Assembly (NCBI GenBank): GCA_003281635.1
Contig: QCBK01000005.1
Span: 1 to 64,000, forward strand
DNA from: Prochlorococcus sp. AG-347-G22
Lineage (GTDB): Bacteria > Cyanobacteriota > Cyanobacteriia > PCC-6307 > Cyanobiaceae
Reading direction: 5' to 3'
DNA length: 64,000 nucleotides
Shown here: positions 19,212 to 26,273 of the stretch, piece after piece
Position numbering within the stretch: the first letter of the stretch is position 1
Layout: each line of letters opens with the position of its first letter
Made by a program: the position numbers and the translations under genes
The notes under the pieces: generated by a model
The model's input: the letters and a program-made list of their open reading frames with translations, nothing else
What the model was told of the DNA's origin: nothing
Databases searched by the model: none

Positions 19212-19571
19212 ATGAAAAAGAAGCCTATTATCTTCTCTGATTTATCAAAAAAACAACTAGAAAATCTTAAAGAAATTTACATTCAAAAAAAAGTTGAATC
19301 GATGAGTCATCAAGAACTTAGAGAATATGTACTAGAAATTATTTCTCATCAGATAAACGAAACTATCGGCAAAGAAGAGGAAATGGAGGCATGGAGAGAA
19401 ATGTCAGACTTTTTTGGGGAACAATTTGAAATAATTATCTTAGAAATACAAACAAAATACAATGAGGATAAAAATGCACTTAAAACAGAAATAGATCCTC
19501 AGAAACAGCGATTAGAATTACTTGAAAGGAATAATTTAGAACAAGAGAAAAAAGACATGTGGGATGACTAG
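19212..19571 (+). CDS. Acidic, helical hypothetical protein
   Basis: I do not recognise this 119-residue protein with certainty. It is almost all predicted helix and rich in Glu and Lys, with no membrane segment. The centre, about residues 30-78, reads MSHQELREYVLEIISHQINE then EEEMEAWREMSDFFGEQFE, which looks like a folded conserved core. The last third (LKTEIDPQKQRLELLERNN) looks like a coiled coil. Proteins with similar central segments are, to my recollection, frequent in marine picocyanobacterial accessory regions. It stands alone, rightward, between rpaA and the convergent cassette at 19.7 kb. Confidence 0.65.
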   Translation: MKKKPIIFSDLSKKQLENLKEIYIQKKVESMSHQELREYVLEIISHQINETIGKEEEMEAWREMSDFFGEQFEIIILEIQTKYNEDKNALKTEIDPQKQRLELLERNNLEQEKKDMWDD

Positions 19572-19736
19572 AATTTTCTAAATGATTGGTGTAATTCAAA
19601 AGAGAAAAATTATATCTTAATTTTTTAGAACGTAAAATCAACAAAAGAACTTAATTTTTTGTTTCAGTAGAAAATTTAGTATGTGTTTAATTTACTGTGA
19701 TTGAGTTATTGAGTATTTATCTTGAAAAAAATATTT

Positions 19737-20756
19737 TTAGAAACGATATTTAGCTAGTTTGGATATTGGTTCTAATATTTCTTCATTAATAGATTTAATA
19801 GGGAAGTAGGAAATAAAATAACCGTATTCATTTTTAGACTTTTTGTCAGAGCTAAGATTTTGATTTTTAATTGATTTTTTCATGGGATTTGAAAAAACTC
19901 TAGGCCCATGATCACTCATTATTACAAGGTCATCTATATCTTTCTTTAAAATAAGTTGCCCTATAAGAGATCTTAATGAATTCGTTAGTTGTCTATCAAT
20001 CTCGGGGTATATTGAAAAATTATTGTAATGTTGGTGAAAATAAAAGTCATGAAAGATTAGCAAATTAGAATTTACGTGATTAATTTTATTTTGAATCCAA
20101 AGAGGTATTTCTTGGACTACTTTTGGATTTACTAATGAACAATGCTTTACTGCTCGATCGTGAATTTCTATATATTTTTCCTTTAGGTTATCTGATAAAA
20201 AAGGCATCTCACTAGCGATTTTAAAAGGAGCTATTTTTACAAGATCTTTGATAGATTTGAATCTGGAATCACAAAGTGTTGACTCTTGACTAAAAAATTG
20301 ACCTGAGTTTATAAATTCAAGGTAAGAATTATTTCCAAAATAGGGGTATGTACATCCAGATCCTTCATAATAAGTATGCCCTGCTAATAGGTAAGCTAAT
20401 GATTTTGCTGTTCTCTCATATTTAGAATAGTTTGAACCGTAAATTAAGCTATTAGATTTTAGATATTTATGCAGTTGAGACTCATCAGAGGTTAAATCAT
20501 AATAAATTGAATTTACTGGGTATGCATCAATAACAATTAGAAGAGTTTTTCTTTTGCTGTTATTTATAATTGAAAGAATTGAATCTTCCATAGGTATACA
20601 GCTTTTATCAACAAAGTATCTAGAACCAACAAAAGAAACATTTCTACCCTTATGCTCGGAATTGAATATGTACAAATTTTGCAGCAATCTAGAAAAAGAT
20701 GTAAGTGCTAGAAAAAATATAAAATAACCTATATAAATTTTGAAGTTAAGTTTCAT
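19737..20756 (-). CDS. Membrane-anchored alkaline-phosphatase-superfamily (sulfatase-like) enzyme
   Basis: A 339-residue protein with one N-terminal transmembrane or uncleaved signal segment (residues 7-25) and the rest probably outside the cytoplasm. Signs of the alkaline-phosphatase/sulfatase fold are LLIVIDAYPVNSI (metal-binding Asp77), ERTAKSLAYLLAG (Thr116 a possible nucleophile), LIFHDFYFHQHY with several His, and LVIMSDHGPRVF (Asp282/His283). A Thr nucleophile would point to a phospho-group transferase rather than a Cys/Ser-formylglycine sulfatase. No sulfatase CxPxR motif is seen. It is the last gene of the four-gene cassette, one base after its neighbour. The substrate is unknown, and a surface-glycan role is inferred from context. 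Confidence 0.65.
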   Translation of the reverse strand: MKLNFKIYIGYFIFFLALTSFSRLLQNLYIFNSEHKGRNVSFVGSRYFVDKSCIPMEDSILSIINNSKRKTLLIVIDAYPVNSIYYDLTSDESQLHKYLKSNSLIYGSNYSKYERTAKSLAYLLAGHTYYEGSGCTYPYFGNNSYLEFINSGQFFSQESTLCDSRFKSIKDLVKIAPFKIASEMPFLSDNLKEKYIEIHDRAVKHCSLVNPKVVQEIPLWIQNKINHVNSNLLIFHDFYFHQHYNNFSIYPEIDRQLTNSLRSLIGQLILKKDIDDLVIMSDHGPRVFSNPMKKSIKNQNLSSDKKSKNEYGYFISYFPIKSINEEILEPISKLAKYRF

Positions 20757-20757
20757 A

Positions 20758-21150
20758 TTAGTTTCTCTTTTTATTTAACTTCAAATCACTTACCAGAGTT
20801 GAAATAAATAATATTAATTGCAATATAAGAAAATCTAACGAGTAATACTGATGATCAGAGGAAAATAATAAAACAGAATTAATTAAACATAACAACCAAA
20901 TAATCCATGATATTCTTTCGTTCTTAATTTTGTATGAATGTTTTACGACTACTATTATAAAACAACAAATTATCTGAAAAGGTATTAATTGATTACCATA
21001 ATTAGATTCAGCAGGAAAACGAATTGTACTTATATGGGTACTATGAAAAAAAAGATTATTTATTAATTGTGTAATCAGAAAAAGATAACCTATTATGGCT
21101 GATAGTTTTATTAGTCCTTTATTTTGTTTTTTTAATGAGTTCTCAATCAT
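20758..21150 (-). CDS. Small multi-pass membrane protein, unknown function
   Basis: A 130-residue protein with about four hydrophobic segments near residues 15-36, 55-70, 80-96 and 100-119, separated by short polar loops (HSTHISTIRFPAES, SYKIKNERIS). It ends in a basic tail, KLNKKRN. I recognise no family. It overlaps the upstream kinase/methyltransferase gene by eight bases and ends one base before the phosphatase-superfamily gene, so the three are probably cotranslated. It could be a membrane partner of that enzyme, but no motif shows this. Confidence 0.6.
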   Translation of the reverse strand: MIENSLKKQNKGLIKLSAIIGYLFLITQLINNLFFHSTHISTIRFPAESNYGNQLIPFQIICCFIIVVVKHSYKIKNERISWIIWLLCLINSVLLFSSDHQYYSLDFLILQLILFISTLVSDLKLNKKRN

Positions 21151-22528
21151 TTTTCTTTTCTAAGTGAATAGCGAATCTAGTTTCACTTAAAGTCTCTTTA
21201 TGAATTATGTTGAACCAATTTTTGCAGGTTTTATAATGCAGATCTTCCCAAGACCAATCTATAAATTCATTTTTCTTTTTCATTAATGTTTTCACCATAG
21301 GGTCATTTTTTAATGGAAATTCCAACAAAATGTCATTAAATAACAAAGATAATGAATAATATAGAGCATCTACATTTAGTCCTGAATCTATAACAATATG
21401 ATGTATTAATCCCATTATGATTGCTGCATCTGCATAACCATTGCAATTTAATCCCATAAAATCCATATGGTTTTTTTGAGTTAAAGCTTCTGCAATATCT
21501 AGCAATAAAGTTATATCATTTTCAGAAGATTCTCTGTAAAGTTCTCTGCAAACACTTATATCTTTATCTATTCTAATATCAATCCTAGTGTTATTAATTG
21601 TAGTAAGATTAGATCCTAAATCTACTATTTTTCTACTCTGATTAATTTTAGAAAGAAATAGATTAATTGCTTTATTCTTATTCTTCAGGTACGAATCATC
21701 ATGAAAATTTTGATAATTTATCCATTCGCTATTATGATTTAAATTTGGTTTTACCTTCTTCAATAATTGTGATTGAATTAAAGATATTCTCTTTAATAAT
21801 TTCTTAGAGGGTGTTGAATGTTTTTTGGTATGAGAAGAGTATAAAAATTCTATAAATTCAGGAGAAGAATTTAATACTTTTTGAGATATAAAGTTATTAA
21901 TATAATCTCTGATTGATTGTATTGATATTGTTTTACTAAACCAACTATTTATCAATCTCATTGGTAATATATTGAATTTGTAGAGTTCTCCTTTGAAGCT
22001 TGCAGAAACAGGAATATTCATATATTTCTCTAACAATAGTGGATTAAAAATGTATTGACTGAAATCACTCCTAAAAGATTCAATATTTTGTGAAGTTAGT
22101 GGCTTAATGCTTCCTAAATCAACCAATGAATAAGGCTTTGAAGCTAGCCAATAATTTTCGGGTCTACAATCAACTAAGCATAATCCATTCTTAACTAGTA
22201 TTTCTTGTTGCTTTAGAATGTTATTTGCTAAATCATATAACATTTGACCTGTGATCCACTGAGGATATAACCACGGCCTCTTTATTTCTTGAATATAAGT
22301 TAATTTTCGTCTAAGGCTTTTAAAATCTTTCTTTGGCGAATCAATTATTTCAAGAGGAGCTAAAACTGATTTTGGATCATATTTAAGTAAAATTTTTAAT
22401 CCATTCTTTAATGCATTTTCCTCAAGATCATTATTAAAAAATATGGTCTTTCTGATTACTTTTCCATCAGTAGATATCTCCGAGGAAGAAGTTCCTGTTT
22501 TAAATAATAACTTTTCTATATTAGGCAT
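21143..22528 (-). CDS. Kinase-like domain fused to NoeA-type SAM methyltransferase
   Basis: A 461-residue two-part protein. Residues 1-150 resemble a small-molecule or lipopolysaccharide kinase: KVIRKTIF near 23-30, the catalytic-loop-like LVDCRPENYWL (Asp120, Asn125) and the DFG-like LVDLGSI (137). Residues 295-461 form a class I methyltransferase: motif I RKIVDLGSN, an acidic IDIRIDKD, and the C-terminal block LLEFPLKNDPMVKTLMKKK typical of NoeA-like methyltransferases. The joining of phosphotransferase and methyltransferase activities recalls, by analogy only, WbdD, which caps O-polysaccharides with methyl phosphate. It is the second gene of the cassette, and its real substrate is unknown. 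Confidence 0.7.
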   Translation of the reverse strand: MPNIEKLLFKTGTSSSEISTDGKVIRKTIFFNNDLEENALKNGLKILLKYDPKSVLAPLEIIDSPKKDFKSLRRKLTYIQEIKRPWLYPQWITGQMLYDLANNILKQQEILVKNGLCLVDCRPENYWLASKPYSLVDLGSIKPLTSQNIESFRSDFSQYIFNPLLLEKYMNIPVSASFKGELYKFNILPMRLINSWFSKTISIQSIRDYINNFISQKVLNSSPEFIEFLYSSHTKKHSTPSKKLLKRISLIQSQLLKKVKPNLNHNSEWINYQNFHDDSYLKNKNKAINLFLSKINQSRKIVDLGSNLTTINNTRIDIRIDKDISVCRELYRESSENDITLLLDIAEALTQKNHMDFMGLNCNGYADAAIIMGLIHHIVIDSGLNVDALYYSLSLLFNDILLEFPLKNDPMVKTLMKKKNEFIDWSWEDLHYKTCKNWFNIIHKETLSETRFAIHLEKKND

Positions 22529-22533
22529 AAGAC

Positions 22534-22758
22534 CTATTTTATTTTACGATTTTTTTTCTCAAGATTTTTTGTTGCTATCTTAGAAATGATTCCATGAAAT
22601 GGCTTAGTAATAAAAGTTAGGATTTTATTTTTTTTAAACTTTTTTCTATTTAAGTAAATATAAACACAAATAGTAGCTATTAAGGCTCCCAAACTATTAA
22701 AAGCAATAGTTGCAATTATAGGCCCTGCATATCCAAAGGTGTACAAATAATTCACCAA
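22534..22758 (-). CDS. Small membrane protein with basic tail, first gene of cassette
   Basis: A 74-residue protein with one or two hydrophobic segments (TFGYAGPIIATIAFNSLG, then ALIATICVYIYL), followed by a highly basic tail (NRKKFKKNKIL, NLEKKNRKIK). The start is TTG at 22758 or GTG one codon later; no ATG fits. It resembles short membrane-anchor proteins seen in polysaccharide clusters, but I cannot name a family. It is separated from the kinase/methyltransferase by five bases and is the first leftward gene after the tRNA-Asn terminator. Confidence 0.5.
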   Translation of the reverse strand: MVNYLYTFGYAGPIIATIAFNSLGALIATICVYIYLNRKKFKKNKILTFITKPFHGIISKIATKNLEKKNRKIK

Positions 22759-22945
22759 TCATTTATTAGAAGATATCATAAATTGTTCTTAAGAGTCCGA
22801 AAATTTAATTTCTAGAATCTTTATTTATCTATATGAATATTTAAGATATTTCGAATGGACATAAAAAATAATGAATTTTAAGAATATCCTCACCATATTC
22901 CCACCATTTTCGTAAATATAAAAATTCATATAAACAAACCTCAAT

Positions 22946-22968
22946 AAAAAAGACCCCAACGGGATCTT
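22946..22968 (-). terminator. Intrinsic terminator downstream of tRNA-Asn
   Basis: On the reverse strand, AAGATCCC and GGGGTCTT form an 8-bp stem (with one G-T pair) around a GTT loop, followed by a run of T. It lies 27 bases past the 3' end of the tRNA-Asn gene in the transcribed direction. The GC-rich stem stands out in this AT-rich DNA, which makes it the most convincing terminator in the window. Confidence 0.8.
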
Positions 22969-22995
22969 GAGGAATCTTTTGAGATTTAAATTGAA

Positions 22996-23067
<72 letters not shown>

Positions 23068-23078
23068 ATATAAAGTGA

Positions 23079-23107
23079 ATTTAGCTCTTTAAAGTACCTT
23101 ATGACAA
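23079..23107 (-). promoter_or_regulatory. Candidate promoter of tRNA-Asn
   Basis: On the reverse strand TTGTCA (23102-23107) and CTAAAT (23079-23084) are spaced by 17 bases, predicting transcription starting about five bases before the tRNA 5' end. The spacing and -35 match are good and the -10 match is partial. It is a sequence-only prediction. Confidence 0.45.
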
Positions 23108-23116
23108 GTAGGGATT

Positions 23117-23803
23117 TTAATTATATCGAAATTTTGATGGTTCTTGCCAGCTAGATAAAAAACCATTTTTCAGCTCTGCTACTGCATCAGCATAAGTTAA
23201 TTCTTCATAACGATGAGTAATCCACAAAGCAGATAGAGGTTTTTTATGGTTACTTGTAAGATTTTTGATAGTTTTTAAAACTTTTAATTGGCTGGTTTGA
23301 TCAAGTAAAGCTGTAGGCTCATCCAAAACAATAAAATTTCTATCACCAATAAGAGCGCATGCAATAGTTAAGCGTTGTTTTTGTCCACCGCTTAATGTAT
23401 TAACTGGCCTTTTTTCAAAACCTGTCATTCCTACTTGATCAAGCACATATTCAATTTTTCTGTTAATTTCATTTTGACTTATATTTTGATTTATATTAAT
23501 CAGTAGTTCACTCCTACAATTTGGCATCAATATTTGATGATCAGGGTTTTGCAAAACCGTACCAATATTTGCCTTAAGGTTTATTACTCCAGTTTTGGGT
23601 TTAATTATTCCATTAATTAATTTTATAAGAGTACTTTTCCCGCTACCATTTCTACCTACGACCATCCAAAATCCAGGTTTTTTTATTGTGAAGTTACATT
23701 TAAAAATTAAATTTCCTTTTTTACCAGGATATGAAAAAGAAACATCTTTAAATTTAATATGAGGTATTTCATTTTCTAGAGAATCTCTCATTAATCCTAT
23801 CAA
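23117..23803 (-). CDS. ABC transporter ATP-binding protein (CbiO/EcfA-like)
   Basis: A 228-residue ABC ATPase with Walker A VVGRNGSGKSTLIKLI, Q-loop region GTVLQNPDHQILMP, signature NTLSGGQKQRLTIA, Walker B NFIVLDEPTALLD and the H-loop ALWITHRYEELTYA. The QNPDHQ segment is typical of the energy-coupling (CbiO/EcfA) subfamily for metal or vitamin uptake. No permease or substrate-binding gene adjoins it, so its partner must be elsewhere and the substrate is unknown. The ATG overlaps the UPF0367 gene stop by four bases (ATGA), supporting this start. Confidence 0.88.
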   Translation of the reverse strand: MIGLMRDSLENEIPHIKFKDVSFSYPGKKGNLIFKCNFTIKKPGFWMVVGRNGSGKSTLIKLINGIIKPKTGVINLKANIGTVLQNPDHQILMPNCRSELLININQNISQNEINRKIEYVLDQVGMTGFEKRPVNTLSGGQKQRLTIACALIGDRNFIVLDEPTALLDQTSQLKVLKTIKNLTSNHKKPLSALWITHRYEELTYADAVAELKNGFLSSWQEPSKFRYN

Positions 23804-24072
23804 TCTATATTGAGAGAAAATCCTGGCTTTTTAGCTCCTCCTGCTACTGACGATTTTTCGTATATCTGAACAGAAATAATCTCTTTTATTTTGACAGCAA
23901 TTAATTTATCTTGCACTTTGTCGCACCTTAATTCGATCAAATTTGAGGATTCTAAAGTGTCATTCATAGAACTTTTTATTTCATCATAAATTCGTTTAAC
24001 ATCATCAAACTCTTTCTTTTGAATTGAAAGTGGAAAAGGTGAATATCTCAGACTTAGTTCCAAGGTGTACAT
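23800..24072 (-). CDS. UPF0367 cyanobacterial conserved protein
   Basis: A 90-residue protein beginning MYTLELSLRYSPFPLSIQKK and ending VAGGAKKPGFSLNID. Both ends match the UPF0367 family found across cyanobacteria. Function is unknown. A start two codons upstream (24078) is possible, but family members begin at MYT. It overlaps the ABC ATPase by four bases and is divergent from cysK. A perfect 14-bp palindrome lies 30 bases upstream. Confidence 0.85.
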   Translation of the reverse strand: MYTLELSLRYSPFPLSIQKKEFDDVKRIYDEIKSSMNDTLESSNLIELRCDKVQDKLIAVKIKEIISVQIYEKSSVAGGAKKPGFSLNID

Positions 24073-24101
24073 AAGCATTATAAAAACTACCTTTTATCAT
24101 A

Positions 24102-24115
24102 GTAAATATATTTAC
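24102..24115. promoter_or_regulatory. Perfect palindrome matching the NtcA consensus
   Basis: GTAAATATATTTAC is a perfect 14-bp palindrome and fits GTA-N8-TAC, the core of NtcA nitrogen-regulator sites. It sits in the shared intergenic region of the UPF0367 gene (leftward) and cysK (rightward). A TATAAT is found on the reverse strand at 24077-24082, 19 bases from the site. In AT-rich DNA such matches arise by chance, so function is unproven. Confidence 0.35.
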
Positions 24116-24226
24116 GCAGAAAGTTATTTTAAATTAAATTCTTTTGAGAAAATCATATAAAAGATCTTTAAATACAATTAATATATAGGTAAGAAATTTT
24201 ATTTTTGCAAATTAAAAAATCATTTC

Positions 24227-25195
24227 ATGGAAATAGCAAATGATATTACTTCTCTAGTTGGAAATACCCCGTTAGTTAAATTAAATCGAATTAGAAAGTA
24301 TTTTAATTGTTATCCAGAAATAATAGCCAAACTAGAAAGTTTCAATCCATCAGCATCCGTTAAAGATCGCATCGCTTATTCAATGTTATGCAAAGCTGAA
24401 GAAGAAGGATTAATAACACCAGATAAAACAACGTTAATAGAAGCAACGAGTGGGAATACTGGCATCGCATTAGCAATGGTTGCTGCAGCAAAAGGCTATA
24501 AATTGATATTAACTATGCCTGATACGATGAGTATCGAGAGAAGGGCAATGTTGAGAGCATATGGAGCTGAATTACAGCTAACACCAGGACAAGACGGAAT
24601 GAAAGGAGCTTTAGATTTAGCTAATGAGTTGTCTTCAACTATTGAAAATAGCTATCAATTTAATCAGTTTGAAAACTTTGCTAATCCAGATATTCATGAA
24701 AGAACGACGGCTCAAGAAATATGGTCCCAATCCAATAACAATTTAGATGGATTAGTTACAGGAGTAGGCACAGGAGGAACAATCACTGGATGTGCACGTT
24801 TTTTGAAAAAAGTTAATCCAAATTGCAAAATTTATGCCGTAGAGCCCAAAAAAAGTGCTGTGATTTCCGGAGAAAAAGCAGGATCTCATTCGATTCAAGG
24901 CATTGGCGCGGGTTTCGTACCAAAAGTTCTTAATACTAAATTAATTGATGAAATTATAAAAATAGATGACGATGAAGCATTTTATTATGGGCGTTTACTA
25001 GCTAGATTGGAAGGCCTTTTATCTGGCATCAGCAGCGGTGCAGCTTTAGCAGCAACTATAAAAATCGGCAAAAGAAAAGAACTAATGAATAAAAGATTGA
25101 TAGTTATTCTTCCAAGTTTTGGAGAAAGATATTTGTCAACAGCAATGTTTGAATCTAATACTTCAATTCAAGCGAGAAAAGACGGTTATCTTTAA
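24227..25195 (+). CDS. cysK: Cysteine synthase A (O-acetylserine sulfhydrylase)
   Basis: A 322-residue PLP enzyme that makes cysteine from O-acetylserine and sulfide. PLP Lys is in FNPSASVKDRIAYSM, the substrate loop is EATSGNTGIALAMVAA, and the phosphate-binding Gly loop is TGVGTGGTITGCARFL. The C-terminal LEGLLSGISSGAALAA is also present. Length is normal. cysH at 59 kb supplies an upstream step of sulfate assimilation. A DnaJ-domain gene follows 16 bases downstream. Confidence 0.96.
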   Translation: MEIANDITSLVGNTPLVKLNRIRKYFNCYPEIIAKLESFNPSASVKDRIAYSMLCKAEEEGLITPDKTTLIEATSGNTGIALAMVAAAKGYKLILTMPDTMSIERRAMLRAYGAELQLTPGQDGMKGALDLANELSSTIENSYQFNQFENFANPDIHERTTAQEIWSQSNNNLDGLVTGVGTGGTITGCARFLKKVNPNCKIYAVEPKKSAVISGEKAGSHSIQGIGAGFVPKVLNTKLIDEIIKIDDDEAFYYGRLLARLEGLLSGISSGAALAATIKIGKRKELMNKRLIVILPSFGERYLSTAMFESNTSIQARKDGYL

Positions 25196-25211
25196 TGCAT
25201 AATTTATAAAA

Positions 25212-25889
25212 ATGGAAAAAAATTTATATGAAGAATTAGGTCTTAAACAAAATGCAACCAGAAGTGAAATTAAATCTGCATATCGCTCTTTAGTTAAGCA
25301 ACATCATCCAGATGCAGGTGGCAAGAAAGAGAGATTTCTTGCAATACAAAATGCCTGGGAAACTCTAAATGACCCTATCAAAAAGAAACAATACGATAGC
25401 AGTTTTTCCTTTTCCAGCTCATCATTTAATTCATTAAATGAAAATTGGGAAGAGAAATTTAATTCAAAAAAACATAATTCTTCAACTAAGGACAAAGAAG
25501 TTGAAACATGGATTAAAGAAATTTATAGTCCGATAAATAGATTAATTAGTCAAATCATTAAACCTTTAAATAACGAAATAAAAGAACTATCCGCGGATCC
25601 ATATGATGACGAACTAATGGAAAATTTTTGCAGTTATATTATTCTTTCACAAAAGAAAATAGAAAAAGTTGAAAAAATTTACAACAAAAAAATAATTCCA
25701 AAGTCTATTTCAGCTTTAGGCCTCGATCTTTATCATTGTTATTCACAAGTTAAAGATGCGCTATCAGAATTTGATAGATATACACAAGGATACGTAGATA
25801 ATTACTTATTTGATGGCAAAGAAATGATCAAAGAAGCAAAAAGAATACAATCAAAGATGTCTATAGAGAAAAAAAATAAAAACTTTTAG
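25212..25889 (+). CDS. J-domain (DnaJ-like) protein
   Basis: A 225-residue protein. Residues 3-65 are a J domain (LYEELGLKQNATRSEIKSAY, then the HPD motif in KQHHPDAGGKKERFL and NAWETLNDPIKKKQYDS). It would stimulate a DnaK Hsp70. There is no Gly/Phe-rich region, zinc finger or DnaJ C-terminal domain, so it is a specialised type III J protein. A Ser-rich linker leads into a helical domain of unknown function. It lies close behind cysK and is probably cotranscribed. Confidence 0.9.
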   Translation: MEKNLYEELGLKQNATRSEIKSAYRSLVKQHHPDAGGKKERFLAIQNAWETLNDPIKKKQYDSSFSFSSSSFNSLNENWEEKFNSKKHNSSTKDKEVETWIKEIYSPINRLISQIIKPLNNEIKELSADPYDDELMENFCSYIILSQKKIEKVEKIYNKKIIPKSISALGLDLYHCYSQVKDALSEFDRYTQGYVDNYLFDGKEMIKEAKRIQSKMSIEKKNKNF

Positions 25890-25900
25890 ATATAAAAATT

Positions 25901-26137
25901 TTATTGAGTATATTCTTTAAGTTGATCTAATTTCAACCAAACATCTGGAACAGGTCTGCGCCATCGAACCTGAGCATATTCGTCTTTAAGTGAAAGAATC
26001 TCTCCAGGACCTTGAAAGACATAATTAGGTAGATCATTATCACTGGCTAGCGCTTCGATACTTTTTATATAATTTTCTCTATCGACAAAAACTAAGCTTC
26101 CTTTCTTGAGAGGTTTCTTTGGAATAGAATCTGTCAT
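25901..26137 (-). CDS. ndhO: NdhO, NAD(P)H-quinone oxidoreductase subunit O
   Basis: A 78-residue NDH-1 subunit specific to oxygenic phototrophs. Diagnostic features are LKKGSLVFVDRENYIKSIEA, YVFQGPGEILSLKDEYAQVR and the ending RRPVPDVWLKLDQLKEY. Length matches the family. It is a single leftward gene, convergent with the J-domain gene (11-base gap) and divergent from the NAD-dependent epimerase-like gene. Confidence 0.95.
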   Translation of the reverse strand: MTDSIPKKPLKKGSLVFVDRENYIKSIEALASDNDLPNYVFQGPGEILSLKDEYAQVRWRRPVPDVWLKLDQLKEYTQ

Positions 26138-26273
26138 AATAAATTCAAGAAAGTTATTTGAAATTAATTATACAAAAACTTGTTCGAAAACTATTGAAAA
26201 AAATTTATACCGGAATAATAATTACAAACGTCTAAAAAATTTAATAGCCTTAAATGATAAATATTTATAAAAT

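Noticed and set aside
19590-19640. Hairpin in the 19572-19736 gap as a bidirectional terminator
   Set aside because: The stem is A/T only with a long loop; too weak to call, although convergent genes end on both sides.
19572-22995. Integrated element with duplicated tRNA-Asn 3' end (att site) and integrase
   Set aside because: No repeat of the T-arm/acceptor end was found on the cassette side and no integrase gene is present; only position suggests exchange.
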